Shown: positions 24,646-34,943, numbered from the stretch's first letter. The stretch is DNA of 64,000 nt from Levilactobacillus fujinensis (GCF_003946335.1 NZ_RHNX01000005.1:62001-126000), one strand, 5' to 3'. Notes: generated by a model not told the origin, from the letters alone. Numbers and translations are program-made.

Positions 24646-26438
24646 TGGCCGATAAGCCTTACGAATCAGCGTGGGCCCACAGCATGACCACCAAGGAGCA
24701 AGTCACGGTGATTGGACGACTGTTTAAGTTCGCCGCGCCTTACAAGTGGTTCTTTATCGTGTCAGTTATTCTGTCGGCCACAATTAGTGCAGTCAACGTC
24801 TTCTTGCCGTGGCTGCTCCAAATGTATATGGACCGCTACCTACGGACCAGCAACGCAACAATCGCCATTATGTGGATGTTTGCCGGCCTATATTTCTTAG
24901 GGATGCTGACACGAGCTATTATGCAGTTCTGGCAGAACTACACGAGTACCATGGGTGCCGAGTATATGCTTGAAAATGTCCGCCGTAAATTGTTTAGTCA
25001 GCTTCATAAAAAAGGCATGCGTTACTTCGACCAAACGCCGGGGGGGTCAATTCTCTCACGACTGATGAATGATACGATGACGTTCTCCAACTTCTGGGCG
25101 TTATTGAATACATTAATGTTGGCAATCTTTGCGGTTATTTCATCATTTATTGCGATGGCTGTGACTGATATGACGGTGGCATTATGGACGCTGGTTTTGG
25201 TGCCATTTCTTACCATAACCATCTGGTATTACCAGCATTACAGCTCCAAAGTTTATCGACGGATGCGGGAACGCTTGAGTGAATTGAACACGAAACTTGC
25301 CGAAGCCATCACGGGCATCAGCGTAATTCAGGAATTTCGGCAAGAGAAACGCACTGCAACTAACTTTGAAAAGACCAATGAGGCCTATTACGATACACGT
25401 AAGGCCATGATTCGGACGAACTCTTTACTGTTAAGCCCAATCATTAACCTGTTTTACGCGTTAGGAACGGTTATTGTCTTGAGTATCTTTGGAATTCGTG
25501 GGTTACACGAGGTCGTTGCAGCCGGGGTTATTTACGCGTTCATTACTTACCTCAATAATTTTTACAGTCCTATGAGTAACATGATGGACAGTCTGAGTGA
25601 TTTTCAAAACGGGATGGTTGCCGGGTCGCGAGTGTTAAAGGTCGTTGATGACCAGACATTGGCACCCGCGCAACATCCGGTAGCAGATGCAGAGATCACG
25701 CAAGGAAAAGTTGAATTTCGTCACGTGACGTTTGCTTACGACCAGGAGCATCCGGTGTTAAAGGACGTGTCGTTTGTTGCTGAACCCGGTCAAACGGTGG
25801 CCTTAGTCGGTCAAACGGGATCCGGGAAGACATCGACTATTAACGTACTGATGCGGTTCTATGAATTTCAATCCGGCGAGGTCTTGATTGATGATCGAGA
25901 TATTCGGGAATATCCAGCCGAAGAACTGCGGGCGAAGATGGGCTTAGTTCTACAAGAACCCCAGCTCTTTTACGGAGATATCCAGACCAACATTCGGATG
26001 TTCAACCCAACCATTTCGGATGATCAGGTTCAACAGGCAGCACATTTTGTTCAGGCCGATGAGTTCATTGAGAGGTTGCCTAAGGGCTATGCCACGCCTG
26101 TTTTGGAACGGGGTACAGAATACTCCGCGGGCCAACGGCAATTAATTACGTTTGCCCGGACCGTGGTTACCGATCCAAAGATTCTGATTTTGGATGAGGC
26201 AACGGCTAATGTTGATACCGAGACCGAAACGATGATTCAAAATGGGTTGAATCGGATTCAAGAGAACCGGACGACCATTGCCATTGCGCACCGACTGTCC
26301 ACGATTCAAAACGCCGATTTGATTCTAGTCTTGAATCAAGGAAAAATCGTTGAACGCGGGACGAACGATGAACTGATGGCCCAACATGGCTATTACTATG
26401 ACATGATTCAATTGCAGAATGCCGCCCACGAAGAGTAA
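24645..26438 (+). CDS. Heterodimeric ABC exporter, subunit 2 (YheH/LmrD-like)
   Basis: Partner of the preceding subunit, 597 residues. The six-helix exporter domain covers about 30-320 and the ATPase about 350-590. Walker A GQTGSGKTS lies near 388. The signature is degenerate (SAGQRQ near 491 in place of LSGGQ). Walker B ILILDEATANVD near 514 keeps the catalytic glutamate. In the dimer this Walker A/B pairs with the intact LSGGQ of subunit 1 to make the one working hydrolysis site. Start by TAATG overlap after GGGAGGTG. Confidence 0.93.
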   Translation: MADKPYESAWAHSMTTKEQVTVIGRLFKFAAPYKWFFIVSVILSATISAVNVFLPWLLQMYMDRYLRTSNATIAIMWMFAGLYFLGMLTRAIMQFWQNYTSTMGAEYMLENVRRKLFSQLHKKGMRYFDQTPGGSILSRLMNDTMTFSNFWALLNTLMLAIFAVISSFIAMAVTDMTVALWTLVLVPFLTITIWYYQHYSSKVYRRMRERLSELNTKLAEAITGISVIQEFRQEKRTATNFEKTNEAYYDTRKAMIRTNSLLLSPIINLFYALGTVIVLSIFGIRGLHEVVAAGVIYAFITYLNNFYSPMSNMMDSLSDFQNGMVAGSRVLKVVDDQTLAPAQHPVADAEITQGKVEFRHVTFAYDQEHPVLKDVSFVAEPGQTVALVGQTGSGKTSTINVLMRFYEFQSGEVLIDDRDIREYPAEELRAKMGLVLQEPQLFYGDIQTNIRMFNPTISDDQVQQAAHFVQADEFIERLPKGYATPVLERGTEYSAGQRQLITFARTVVTDPKILILDEATANVDTETETMIQNGLNRIQENRTTIAIAHRLSTIQNADLILVLNQGKIVERGTNDELMAQHGYYYDMIQLQNAAHEE

Positions 26439-26866
26439 GCCTTGAGCTAGTCTGAGAGTGAACGCGCTCCGGCTGCCAAAGAATTCTGCTGTAGGGAGAT
26501 ACTTTGGTGGCTGATCAGTGCAAAAGAGTTTAGGATGTTTAATGTTATGCTAACATCGTGGTTACAGTAAATATAACCGACAGTTATCAACTTTGAACCT
26601 GCGATCAAAACCAAAAAGGCCGCATCGGTTACTCCCTAACGCGGGAATAATCGGTGCGGCCCTTTGCATACAGTAGTTGCAAGTTCTAAAATATCCGTTA
26701 CGCCTGTTGTCACAACGTTACTGGGACTAAAATATCCAGCGTTGCTTCACCTGGTAGCCGTAGCGTGGCAATTACCACTAGTTAAGTGGTGGTAATTCTT
26801 ACTACCGCAAGTGTAATGGGAACCGGTTAGCTTTGAGCCTTCAGATAAAATGTCTAAAGGCAGCAA
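26439..26866. other. Gene-free spacer between the ABC exporter and plsC
   Basis: About 430 bp without a supported ORF. It holds one large terminator (26613-26664) and a second hairpin at 26770-26796 (arms ATTACCAC / GTGGTGGTAAT). The string CTAAAATATCC occurs twice, 41 bases apart (26686 and 26727). Confidence 0.5.
26613..26664. terminator. Terminator between the ABC exporter and plsC
   Basis: The arms AAAAGGCCGCATCGGTTA / TAATCGGTGCGGCC form a long imperfect stem. The T tract is better on the minus strand, so it mainly serves plsC. Confidence 0.75.
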
Positions 26867-27496
26867 TTAATCCTTTTTACTGGTAACATCGATATAGTGG
26901 AAATTGGGATTGATTTCCTTGTCGAGTTTATCAAAGGAGTCCTGCATTAATTTCTCAATTTGTGCTTGACCCTCTTCATTGAGTTTTAGCTTGCGGTCGA
27001 TGGTAATGGGCACCCCAAAGGCGACCGTGACCGGTTTGTGTGAAAATAGGCGTTTGAACGTCAGTGGACCTTGATAAACGGCGGGAACTAGTGGGACACC
27101 GGCCATTTTTGCAATGACCGCGGCCCCACCTTTGAGCTCTGCGGAGTGCCGTGATCCGGACGGAAACATGATCAGTGACAGGTCGCCTTGCCGCAAGAGT
27201 CGGACGGGCGTCTTAATGGCGGACGGTCCTGGATGATCCCGATTTACCGAAAAACCATTGACATGGTAGAGCAGCCATCGGAAAATGGGGTTCTGGAATA
27301 ATTCTTCCTTTGCCATGAAGCTAAATTTTCTGGGACTTGCAGCTAACGCAAAGTAGACAGGGTCAAACCACGTACGGTGAGGGCCAACTAAGACGTAAGG
27401 TCCGTCCGGCAGGTCTTCACGATGTAAGTAAGTGGCACGACCGTTGATCAGAAATAAAATGGCCCGAATCAAGCCACGTAAAAATGAATAAAACAT
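26867..27496 (-). CDS. plsC: 1-acyl-glycerol-3-phosphate acyltransferase (PlsC-like)
   Basis: Adds the second acyl chain to make phosphatidic acid, the substrate of CdsA. The start is ATG 27496 (MFYSFLRGLIRAILF), after GAGAGGAG; an upstream ATG at 27541 lacks a site. The N-terminal hydrophobic segment anchors it. The HX4D catalytic motif is HRTWFD near 38-43. The glycerol-phosphate motif reads MFPSGSRHS near 105-113 where FPEGTRS is usual, and VPLVPAVY is the last family motif. The Glu-to-Ser change is seen in this branch as far as I recall, but I cannot check it. 209 residues, monocistronic. Confidence 0.88.
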   Translation of the reverse strand: MFYSFLRGLIRAILFLINGRATYLHREDLPDGPYVLVGPHRTWFDPVYFALAASPRKFSFMAKEELFQNPIFRWLLYHVNGFSVNRDHPGPSAIKTPVRLLRQGDLSLIMFPSGSRHSAELKGGAAVIAKMAGVPLVPAVYQGPLTFKRLFSHKPVTVAFGVPITIDRKLKLNEEGQAQIEKLMQDSFDKLDKEINPNFHYIDVTSKKD

Positions 27497-27597
27497 GTGT
27501 CGCACTCCTCTCGCAACGTTGCTATTTAATCCAGTATGCAAAAAAAGTGGCCGGGTTGCAAGTTATCTGAAAAATATTTGAAAAGGAAGTGGTGATT

Positions 27598-28347
27598 GTG
27601 ACGACATTAAGGCCCGGTGAAAGAATTGACCAGCTTTACAGTCAAGATATCCAAATTATTCAAAGCCCAGAGGTGTTCGCGTTTTCACTGGATGCCGTAT
27701 TACTCGCTAATTTTGCGAAATTACCACTGCGCGCCAACAGTCAAACAGTTGACCTGTGTGCTGGTAACGGGGCAGTTGGCCTGTTCATGAGTCATCAGAC
27801 TAAAGGGAAAATTGCGGAGGTTGAACTCCAACCACGACTAGCTGACATGGCACGGCGAAGCGTTACACTGAATGGTTTGGCAGACCAACTTACCGTTTAT
27901 GAAGGGGATTTGGCAACGGTTAATCAGTGGATTCCTAAGGATTCCGTGGATGTGGTCACCTGTAATCCGCCATACTTTGCTGATTTACCGCAGAGTCAGA
28001 AGAACCCGAACCCTTATTTAGCAATCGCCCGTCACGAAATCACGACGGATCTCGCAACCATCGTGGCAACGACCAGTGGCCTGCTCAAAATGAACGGGAA
28101 GGCCTATTTTGTCCACCGGCCGGACCGTTTATTGCAGCTACTGGAGCTGATGACAGCGAACCGGTTGGCACCTAAACGCGTCCGGTTAGTGCACCCGAAG
28201 CCTGGGAAGGAAGCCAATATGGTTTTAGTCGAAGCCATTAAGGATGGAAAGCCCGGGGGCCTGCGTTTCCCAGCACCGTTAGTTGTTTACGATGAAGGTG
28301 GGAAGTATTCAGCCGAAGTGGGGGCGCTGCTCTATGGCGAACACTAA
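27598..28347 (+). CDS. tRNA1(Val) A37 N6-methyltransferase-like protein (TrmN6/YabB)
   Basis: SAM-dependent methyltransferase with the motif I block [14 protein letters not shown] (about 48-61) and the adenine-N6 motif NPPYF near 122-126. It matches the TrmN6/YfiC-YabB family, which methylates A37 of tRNA-Val. The best start is the GTG at 27598, 8 bases after AAAAGGAAG; in-frame GTGs at 27589 and 27592 overlap that site. The product is 249 residues. It overlaps the GIY-YIG gene by 14 bases, the same yabB-yazA pairing found in Bacillus and other Firmicutes. Confidence 0.9.
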   Translation: MTTLRPGERIDQLYSQDIQIIQSPEVFAFSLDAVLLANFAKLPLRANSQTVDLCAGNGAVGLFMSHQTKGKIAEVELQPRLADMARRSVTLNGLADQLTVYEGDLATVNQWIPKDSVDVVTCNPPYFADLPQSQKNPNPYLAIARHEITTDLATIVATTSGLLKMNGKAYFVHRPDRLLQLLELMTANRLAPKRVRLVHPKPGKEANMVLVEAIKDGKPGGLRFPAPLVVYDEGGKYSAEVGALLYGEH

Positions 28348-28609
28348 AGCTTACTATTTCTACGTCTTACTCTGTGTGGATCAGTCGTTATACGGCGGTT
28401 TTACAACCGATGTGGCTAAACGATTTGCGACCCATCTTGCCGGTAAGGGCGCGAAGTATACCAAGGTACATCACCCACTGAAGGTCTTGTACAGCGAGTC
28501 ATTTACCAGCAAGCACGATGCCTTGCATGCCGAATGGGCCTTTAAACACCAAAGTCGAGCAAAGAAACTTGCTTTCTTAGCTGAACGAGGTATCTCCATA
28601 AGTGGGTAA
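28334..28609 (+). CDS. GIY-YIG domain protein (YazA/UPF0213)
   Basis: A 91-residue single GIY-YIG nuclease-like domain. [27 protein letters not shown] supplies the two tyrosine strands (YFYV and LYGG in place of GIY/YIG) and the catalytic-arginine helix. The conserved [24 protein letters not shown] follows, and a basic helix ends in KKLAFL. The family's cellular substrate is unknown. The ATG lies inside the end of the methyltransferase gene (14-base overlap), so translation is coupled. Confidence 0.92.
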   Translation: MANTKAYYFYVLLCVDQSLYGGFTTDVAKRFATHLAGKGAKYTKVHHPLKVLYSESFTSKHDALHAEWAFKHQSRAKKLAFLAERGISISG

Positions 28610-28613
28610 GCGT

Positions 28614-28642
28614 TTGACTAAGCAAACACTGATGTCTATGGT
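28614..28642 (+). promoter_or_regulatory. Promoter of the D-lactate dehydrogenase gene
   Basis: TTGACT, a 17-base spacer and TATGGT lie about 57 bases upstream of the start codon. Confidence 0.7.
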
Positions 28643-28698
28643 AGACTGAAATTGTATAGCCGGGTAAGATAGTTCAGCACCCTAAGGAGGAGCTTATT

Positions 28699-29694
28699 GT
28701 GAAAATTATTGCCTATGGAATTCGAGACGATGAACAGCCTTACTTAGAACAGTGGTCACAGCAGCAAGGCATCGCGGTTAAGGTCGTTAAAGAACTCTTA
28801 GATGAACAGACCGTTGACCTAGCAAAGGGATATGATGGCGCTGTCGTTTATCAGCAGAAGCCTTACACGGCAACCGTTCTCGATCGCTTAGCTGAGAATG
28901 GGGTCACCAACCTCTCTCTGCGTAACGTGGGGGTCGATAACGTGGACGCAGATGCCATCAAACGTAACGGCTTCAAGGTCACCAACGTGCCGGCCTATTC
29001 ACCAGAGGCCATTGCCGAATTGACCGTCACGCAACTGATGCGGTTACTGCGGCGGACACCAACGTTTGATCGAAAGCAAGCTAACGGGGACCTAACCTGG
29101 GCACCGGATATTGCCGATGAACTGAACAAAATGACGGTGGGGGTCGTTGCTACCGGTCGGATTGGCCGCGCGGCGATGAAGATTTACCAAGGCTTCGGTG
29201 CAAAAGTGATTGCGTATGATGTTTTTCACAATCCAGAACTGGAAAAGCAGGGCATCTACGTGGATACGTTAGACGAATTGTACGCTCAAGCCGATGTGAT
29301 CTCCTTACACGCGCCGGCAACTAAGGACAATAACAAAATGCTTAATGACGCGGCCTTTGCGAAGATGAAGGATCGCGTGTGGATCTTGAACCCGGCCCGG
29401 GGCGCTTTGATCGATACGGATGCGTTGATTCGGGCACTGGACAGTGGCAAGGTTGCCGGTGCCGCACTGGACGTGTACGAGGACGAAGTTGGAATCTTCA
29501 ATACGGATTTTGGCAGTTTCGATGCCATTCCAGACGAACGACTGAAGAATCTAATGAAACGGGAAAACGTGTTGGTTACGCCGCACATCGCCTTTTACAC
29601 GAAGACAGCTGTTAAGAACATGGTTCAGTATGCTTTGAACAATAATAAGCAACTGATTGAAACTGGTCAGGCAGAAAATGAAGTTACATTTTAA
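28699..29694 (+). CDS. ldhD: D-lactate dehydrogenase (D-2-hydroxyacid dehydrogenase family)
   Basis: Reduces pyruvate to D-lactate with NADH, regenerating NAD in fermentation. The 331-residue protein shows the full family pattern: substrate-binding LRNVGVDNVD near 75-84, the Rossmann motif VGVVATGRIGRAA near 147-159 (GxGxxG present as ATGRIG), Arg in NPARGALID (R235), Glu in DVYEDEVG (E264) and the acid/base His in TPHIAFYT (H296). The extra FNTDFGSFDAIPDERLKNL segment is typical of lactobacillar D-LDH. It is monocistronic, with a strong promoter and AAGGAGGAG, and ends at an immediate terminator. A 2-hydroxyisocaproate dehydrogenase is a less likely alternative. Confidence 0.93.
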   Translation: MKIIAYGIRDDEQPYLEQWSQQQGIAVKVVKELLDEQTVDLAKGYDGAVVYQQKPYTATVLDRLAENGVTNLSLRNVGVDNVDADAIKRNGFKVTNVPAYSPEAIAELTVTQLMRLLRRTPTFDRKQANGDLTWAPDIADELNKMTVGVVATGRIGRAAMKIYQGFGAKVIAYDVFHNPELEKQGIYVDTLDELYAQADVISLHAPATKDNNKMLNDAAFAKMKDRVWILNPARGALIDTDALIRALDSGKVAGAALDVYEDEVGIFNTDFGSFDAIPDERLKNLMKRENVLVTPHIAFYTKTAVKNMVQYALNNNKQLIETGQAENEVTF

Positions 29695-29698
29695 CTAA

Positions 29699-29744
29699 AA
29701 AAGAGCAGTGGTGGTTTCCAAATAGGAGACGTCACTGCCCTTTT
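29699..29744 (+). terminator. Intrinsic terminator after ldhD
   Basis: The arms AAAAGAGCAGTG / CACTGCCCTTTT begin 5 bases after the stop codon. Confidence 0.85.
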
Positions 29745-29946
29745 GATGAGGAAATGTTGCGGGTGGTCGTTCCAAAATTTTTGGTCGGTGGTGAACAAAG
29801 TACAGTGACATCTTGCTGATCTTCTGGAGATGGGTGTATATGCAAGCCGGGATGAATGAGGACGGGATGTAAAGACAGAAGGCCTGCCTGAGGTTTATGC
29901 TGATCACAATGGAATGTCTAAACTGAAGTATGATATCCAACAAGCC

Positions 29947-30137
29947 TGGGACATAACTCAAAAAGTTGCTCCTTTCAGAGTCATTAGATTCTGAAAGGAG
30001 CAACTTTTATTTACGCCACTATGGTGCCAAAACGTGGGACATAAGGCAGTTTGTTGTGCTTAACCGGATAGCAAAAATTATACCAGAAACGGGCATGATT
30101 TTTGCTATTCGGTTAATACTCGCAAACTTATGGCCCA
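29947..30137. repeat. MITE-like palindromic element of about 190 bp
   Basis: The ends TGGGACATAACT (29947-29958) and ACTTATGGCCCA (30126-30137) are inverted copies with two mismatches. Inside are two large hairpins. The first is a perfect 19-pair stem (29961-29979 with 29990-30008). The second is a 19-pair stem with one G-U pair (30060-30078 with 30098-30116). Another copy of TGGGACATAAGG lies at 30035-30046 between them. There is no coding capacity. The hairpins may also act as terminators for the convergent ldhD and HAD genes. Confidence 0.65.
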
Positions 30138-30157
30138 TTCTCGCGCTTAGATGCTGG

Positions 30158-30877
30158 TTAGGCTTCGGCGATGGCGGTCAAAGCAAGGAGCAAGTCCTGT
30201 AACTCAAAGGAATCGCCTACGGTCTGATCTGGAATCCAGTCACCATCGGGTGTTTCTTGGTTACGGTGGTTGAACCAAAATGCTTGCCAGCCAGCCTTCT
30301 TTGCGGCACGAACGTCCATGCTGTAGCAGTCACCAATGTAGACAACTTCACTAGCACGGAGGTTTAGCCGACGATTCATGAGTGTGAAGATTTGTGGATC
30401 AGGTTTAGCCAATCCGGTTTCTTCAGAGGTCATGATGGCATCGCGGTCAACCCACCGGTGCATCTCTAATTGCATCACTTTTGCCAATTGGTGTTGCGTT
30501 TTACCATTGGTAATGATGCCTAATTTGTAATGTTCCTTAAGCTGATCCAAAGCATTGGCTAGTCCAGGAAAGAGTTTGATTTTCTGTAGGCCAGTACAGT
30601 AAGCTTTTTGGAAAGCTAAGGCTATCTCGGTTGTCACCGAGGGTAAGTTTTGACTCCGTAAAGCGGCGTTTAGCCGTTTGACAGCCATTTCTTCGTGAGA
30701 CCAAATACCGGCAGCAACTTGTTCATAAGCTGCGGCGCTTTGTTGCCGGTAAGTTTGAAAGGCCAAACTGAGGTCCGCGGCTTCAGGCAACTTGAGTAAG
30801 GGTGCTAATGCTGCCGTGAAGGGGGCCTTTTGGTCATAGAGCGTGTCATCGACATCGAAGACGACCGCTTTTATCAT
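30158..30877 (-). CDS. HAD-superfamily hydrolase (YjjG-like)
   Basis: A 239-residue phosphatase of HAD subfamily I. Motif I is VFDVDDTLYD (residues 6-15, nucleophile and acid/base aspartates). The helical cap spans about 18-95. Motif II is IITNGKTQHQ near 116, and motif III is ...GLAKPDPQIF (near 155) with YIGDCYSMDVRAAKKAGWQAFW (near 178-199) as motif IV. This order and length resemble YjjG/YfnB nucleotide 5'-phosphatases or related house-cleaning enzymes; the substrate is not readable. The ATG follows a GAGGAGG. Monocistronic, next to the palindromic element. Confidence 0.9.
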   Translation of the reverse strand: MIKAVVFDVDDTLYDQKAPFTAALAPLLKLPEAADLSLAFQTYRQQSAAAYEQVAAGIWSHEEMAVKRLNAALRSQNLPSVTTEIALAFQKAYCTGLQKIKLFPGLANALDQLKEHYKLGIITNGKTQHQLAKVMQLEMHRWVDRDAIMTSEETGLAKPDPQIFTLMNRRLNLRASEVVYIGDCYSMDVRAAKKAGWQAFWFNHRNQETPDGDWIPDQTVGDSFELQDLLLALTAIAEA

Positions 30878-30962
30878 GCTGGTTCCTCCTCATTTGTGAC
30901 CTAAGCAGTTTACCATACTCTACTGGGAAAGCCAATTTTATCGAAAAATTTAGGGATTTAGC

Positions 30963-30991
30963 TTGTGTTTAGCTGGTCAGTTTTGTATAAT
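30963..30991 (+). promoter_or_regulatory. Promoter of rpsB-tsf
   Basis: TTGTGT (30963-30968), 17 bases, TATAAT (30986-30991), preceding a leader of about 115 bases. Confidence 0.82.
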
Positions 30992-30997
30992 AACTTT

Positions 30998-31110
30998 CGG
31001 TGCGTATGCGCCAATTCACACCTCGCGTGATGACCGGAGGGGTGCTCGCTTGCGAGTTCTCTAGTCAATTGAGCGTGGGGGAGGAAATCAAAAACTATTT
31101 GGAGGCATTT
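30998..31110 (+). ncRNA. rpsB leader RNA, probable S2 autoregulatory element
   Basis: A structured leader of about 110 bases between the promoter and rpsB, with stem pairs such as GCTCGC-TTGCGAG, TGGTAT-type flanking helices and an unpaired GGGGG near the ribosome binding site. Firmicute rpsB genes are known to carry a leader bound by S2 itself for feedback control. Position and general build fit that; I did not test it against the family model. Confidence 0.5.
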
Positions 31111-31114
31111 TATC

Positions 31115-31918
31115 ATGGCTGTTATTTCAATGAAACAACTGCTCGAAGCCGGTGTCCATTTTGGTCACCAAACCCGTCGTTGGAACCCAAAGATGAAGCA
31201 ATACATCTTTACGGAACGTAACGGTATCTACATCATCGACTTACAAAAGACGGTGAAGTTGATCGACGTTGCTTACAACTACATGAAGGACGAAGCTGCT
31301 AAGGGCGCCGTTGTTCTGTTTGTTGGGACTAAGAAGCAAGCACAAGACTCTATCGAAGAAGAAGCTACCCGTGCGGGTCAATACTACGTTAACCATCGTT
31401 GGTTAGGTGGGACCTTGACTAACTGGGAAACCATCCAAACGCGGATCAAGCGTCTGAAGTCATTGAAGAAGATGGCGACTGACGGTACGTTTGATGTTCT
31501 TCCTAAGAAGGAAGTTTCTTTACTGAAGAAGTCTCAAGACAAGTTGGAACGTTTCTTAGGCGGTATCGAAGATATGCCTAAGTTGCCTGACGTTATGTTC
31601 ATCGTTGACCCTCGCAAGGAACAAATCGCTGTTCACGAAGCACAAAAGTTGAACATTCCGATCGTTGCTATGGTTGATACGAACACTGACCCAGACGAAA
31701 TTGACGTGGTTATCCCATCTAACGATGATGCTATCCGTGCCGTTCGTCTGATCACTTCTAAGATGGCTGATGCCATTGTTGAAGGCCGTCAGGGTGAAGA
31801 CCAAGTTGACGAAAAGACTTTCGAAGGTCAAAAGTCTGCTGCCGCTAAGGGCGACAAGAAGACCGCTGACAACTCGATGGAAGACATCGTTAACGCCGTT
31901 GAAGGCGACAACAAGTAA
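31115..31918 (+). CDS. rpsB: 30S ribosomal protein S2
   Basis: Late-assembling 30S protein that bridges the head and body of the small subunit and is needed for mRNA binding with S1. The 267 residues begin with the canonical [25 protein letters not shown] and include the [21 protein letters not shown] and [13 protein letters not shown] blocks. The last 40 residues are an acidic, Lys/Ala-rich tail ([20 protein letters not shown]) common in lactobacilli. The ATG follows TTTGGAGG. It leads the rpsB-tsf unit. Codon use is strongly biased, as expected of a highly expressed gene. Confidence 0.98.
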   Translation: MAVISMKQLLEAGVHFGHQTRRWNPKMKQYIFTERNGIYIIDLQKTVKLIDVAYNYMKDEAAKGAVVLFVGTKKQAQDSIEEEATRAGQYYVNHRWLGGTLTNWETIQTRIKRLKSLKKMATDGTFDVLPKKEVSLLKKSQDKLERFLGGIEDMPKLPDVMFIVDPRKEQIAVHEAQKLNIPIVAMVDTNTDPDEIDVVIPSNDDAIRAVRLITSKMADAIVEGRQGEDQVDEKTFEGQKSAAAKGDKKTADNSMEDIVNAVEGDNK

Positions 31919-32065
31919 TTAAATGCAAGGTGTCGTTCGCGGCACTTTCCAAATACTAGATTTAAAGCACCTTAGGCTGGCTTAATGTTTAGGACCGTTC
32001 ATGGCCTGAGATTGAGTCAGTCTTTTTTGGGGAATTAGATGAATTATAAAAGGAGGCCATTACAC

Positions 32066-32950
32066 ATGGCAAGCAAAATCACTGCGGCACAAGTAAAAGA
32101 ATTACGGGACAAGACCCAAGTTGGGATGATGGATGCTAAAAAGGCCCTTGTTGCTTCTGAAGGCGATATGGACAAGGCCATCGATTTCTTGCGTGAAAAA
32201 GGGATCGCCAAGGCAAAGAAGAAGAGCGGCAACGTTGCTGCTAACGGTTTAGCTCGGGTGAAGGTTAGTGGAAACACCGCTGCCATCATTGAAGTTAACT
32301 CCGAAACTGACTTCGTTGCAACTAACGACACGTTTAACGCCTTGGTTGATAAGGTAGCTGACACGATTGCTGCACAACAACCAGCTGACTTAGATGCTGC
32401 CTTAGCTCTGAAAGCTGACGACGGCGAAACGTTGAATGAAGCCATCGTCAAGACGACTCAAGTTACGAGTGAAAACGTTCAATTACGTCGTTTTGCTGTT
32501 GTTAAGAAGACAGACGGTCAAGTCTTTGGTGCTTACTTACACCAAGGCGGCCAAATCGCTGCTGTCGTTGTCTTAGACGGTGCCGATGAAGAGACTGCTA
32601 AGGACGTTGCGATGCACGTTGCTGCGATCAACCCAGAATTCGTCTCACGCGATGATATTCCTGCTGACCGTTTAGCACACGAACGTGAAGTTCTGAAGCA
32701 AGAAGCCTTGAATGAAGGCAAGCCTGAAAAGATCGTCGAAAAGATGGTTGAAGGGCGGTTACACAAGTTCTTGTCCGAAATCAGTTTAGCTGACCAACCA
32801 TTCGTTAAGGATGGCGACCAAACTGTCAGCCAATTCGTTGCTAGCAAGGGTGGCAAGTTAGTTACCTTTGTCCGTTACGAAGTTGGTGAAGGAATCGAAA
32901 AGCCAACTGTTGACCTGGCCAAAGAAGTCCAAGACCAAATCAACGGTTAA
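32066..32950 (+). CDS. tsf: Translation elongation factor Ts
   Basis: Nucleotide exchange factor that releases GDP from EF-Tu. The start is ATG 32066 ([17 protein letters not shown]), after AAAAGGAGG; an ATG 27 bases earlier is upstream of that site. The N-terminal UBA-like domain (about 4-40) contains the EF-Tu contact [11 protein letters not shown]-type motif (here [12 protein letters not shown]), and TDFVATND lies near 80 in the core. A dimerisation domain follows. 294 residues is typical. It follows rpsB by 147 bases of non-coding DNA and ends the unit at a strong terminator. Confidence 0.98.
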   Translation: MASKITAAQVKELRDKTQVGMMDAKKALVASEGDMDKAIDFLREKGIAKAKKKSGNVAANGLARVKVSGNTAAIIEVNSETDFVATNDTFNALVDKVADTIAAQQPADLDAALALKADDGETLNEAIVKTTQVTSENVQLRRFAVVKKTDGQVFGAYLHQGGQIAAVVVLDGADEETAKDVAMHVAAINPEFVSRDDIPADRLAHEREVLKQEALNEGKPEKIVEKMVEGRLHKFLSEISLADQPFVKDGDQTVSQFVASKGGKLVTFVRYEVGEGIEKPTVDLAKEVQDQING

Positions 32951-32959
32951 GCAAACCGT

Positions 32960-32998
32960 AAAAAAGCGTAGATTCCGCTAAGGGGCCTACGCTTTTTT
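32960..32998 (+). terminator. Intrinsic terminator after tsf
   Basis: The stem AAAAAAGCGTAG / CTACGCTTTTTT ends the rpsB-tsf transcript. Confidence 0.92.
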
Positions 32999-33567
32999 GT
33001 TGGCATTTGACGGGATGCCGTGTTGCGTCATCAGATACGTTGACCGGTTTAGGACAAACGGGTGCTTTTCTCAGATTATCGGCCAGCAAACGTGAGCTGG
33101 AAATGGGATGATCACACCTTGAAGTCTCAAAGGTTTCGAATCTACAAGCTTGGTTTTCAATCATGCTAGGGATATAGCCGATTTATCGGCTGACGTAGTT
33201 GGTTGGAGGCAACATGGGGTTATGCCCGGGAAACGCCGTTGGGCTATGATTAAACGCTAGCAACCACTTGGGATTCAGTGATTGAAATTGGCATGCACAA
33301 TCAAAGCCGGAGGTGGTCAGGGATGTCCCCGGCTGCGAGCTGGAAGCCCATTCTTTGTTCCCACAGCAAGTGGAAGCGCTGATCACTGAAGTGCGGCCAT
33401 TGCCACTAATTTAGAGGTGCCGATTCTTGCTGTCACAAGAGCGGTGTGAACATTTTAGCTTTCAACAGTCAGTTCCTAGTAATTAGAGTACAACCGGTTA
33501 AGTGGTTGATGACCAGTGAGTAACAAATAAAAATCTTTTTGGTGACAAACCAGGGATTTCGTACCCC
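32999..33567. other. Long gene-free spacer between tsf and pyrH
   Basis: About 570 bp with no credible gene; open frames here have no ribosome binding site. It holds repeat copy B (33361-33414, minus orientation), the 12-mer shared with 19751-19762, and AGTTGGTTGGAGGCAACATG (33197-33216), which resembles strings near 3.0 and 45.2 kb. Confidence 0.55.
33361..33414 (-). repeat. Intergenic repeat, copy B
   Basis: On the minus strand it reads CTAAATTAGTGGCAATGGCC, GC, 23 bases, then TTGCTGTGG. It shares both blocks and the spacing with copy C at 53956-54010, and both blocks with the shortened copy A. Confidence 0.6.
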
Positions 33568-33597
33568 CTGACTATCACTAACGGGTGTAAGTATGAT
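33568..33597 (+). promoter_or_regulatory. Promoter of pyrH-frr
   Basis: CTGACT, 18 bases, TATGAT, 36 bases upstream of the pyrH start. Confidence 0.55.
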
Positions 33598-33599
33598 AG

Positions 33600-34355
<756 letters not shown>

Positions 34356-34357
34356 AT

Positions 34358-34915
34358 ATGGCTGATCAGATAGTTACAACTGCAGAATCAAAGATGAAAA
34401 AGGCGGAAGAAGCCCTCAAACGTGAATTGGGAACGATTCGTGCTGGCCGGGCTAACGCTAGTATTTTAAACCGGGTCATGGTGAACTACTATGGGACCCA
34501 AACGCCGCTGAACCAAGTGGCTTCGATCACGATTCCAGAACCCCGGATTTTAATGGTTACCCCGTACGATAAGTCTGCACTCGAAGATATCGAAAAGGGC
34601 ATCATGGAATCTGATGTTGGGATTACGCCAGCCAATGATGGGACGGCCATTCGTCTGGTCATTCCACAGTTGACTGAAGAACGGCGGAAAGAAATTGCGA
34701 AGCGCGTGAAGGCCACTGCCGAAGAAGGCAAAGTTGCTGTGCGGAACGTTCGTCGTGATGCAATGGATAACATCAAAAAGGGTCACAAAGACGGCGATTA
34801 CACCGATGATGATTTGCACAACTTAGAGGATCAAGTCCAAAAAGTTACGGACAAGGCTATCAAGAGTGTTGACGCGATTGCGGCTGACAAAGAAAAAGAA
34901 GTCTTAACTGACTAA
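34358..34915 (+). CDS. frr: Ribosome recycling factor
   Basis: Splits post-termination ribosomes together with EF-G. 185 residues, the standard size. The L-shaped two-domain pattern is visible: [24 protein letters not shown] (long helix of the three-helix bundle, about 23-46) and the central beta domain with [25 protein letters not shown] (about 48-72). The helix [30 protein letters not shown] (about 108-137) follows. The start is 2 bases after the pyrH stop, so translation is coupled. Confidence 0.98.
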   Translation: MADQIVTTAESKMKKAEEALKRELGTIRAGRANASILNRVMVNYYGTQTPLNQVASITIPEPRILMVTPYDKSALEDIEKGIMESDVGITPANDGTAIRLVIPQLTEERRKEIAKRVKATAEEGKVAVRNVRRDAMDNIKKGHKDGDYTDDDLHNLEDQVQKVTDKAIKSVDAIAADKEKEVLTD

Positions 34916-34943
34916 ATCTGATTAGAGTAAGGAGCGTTTTAAG

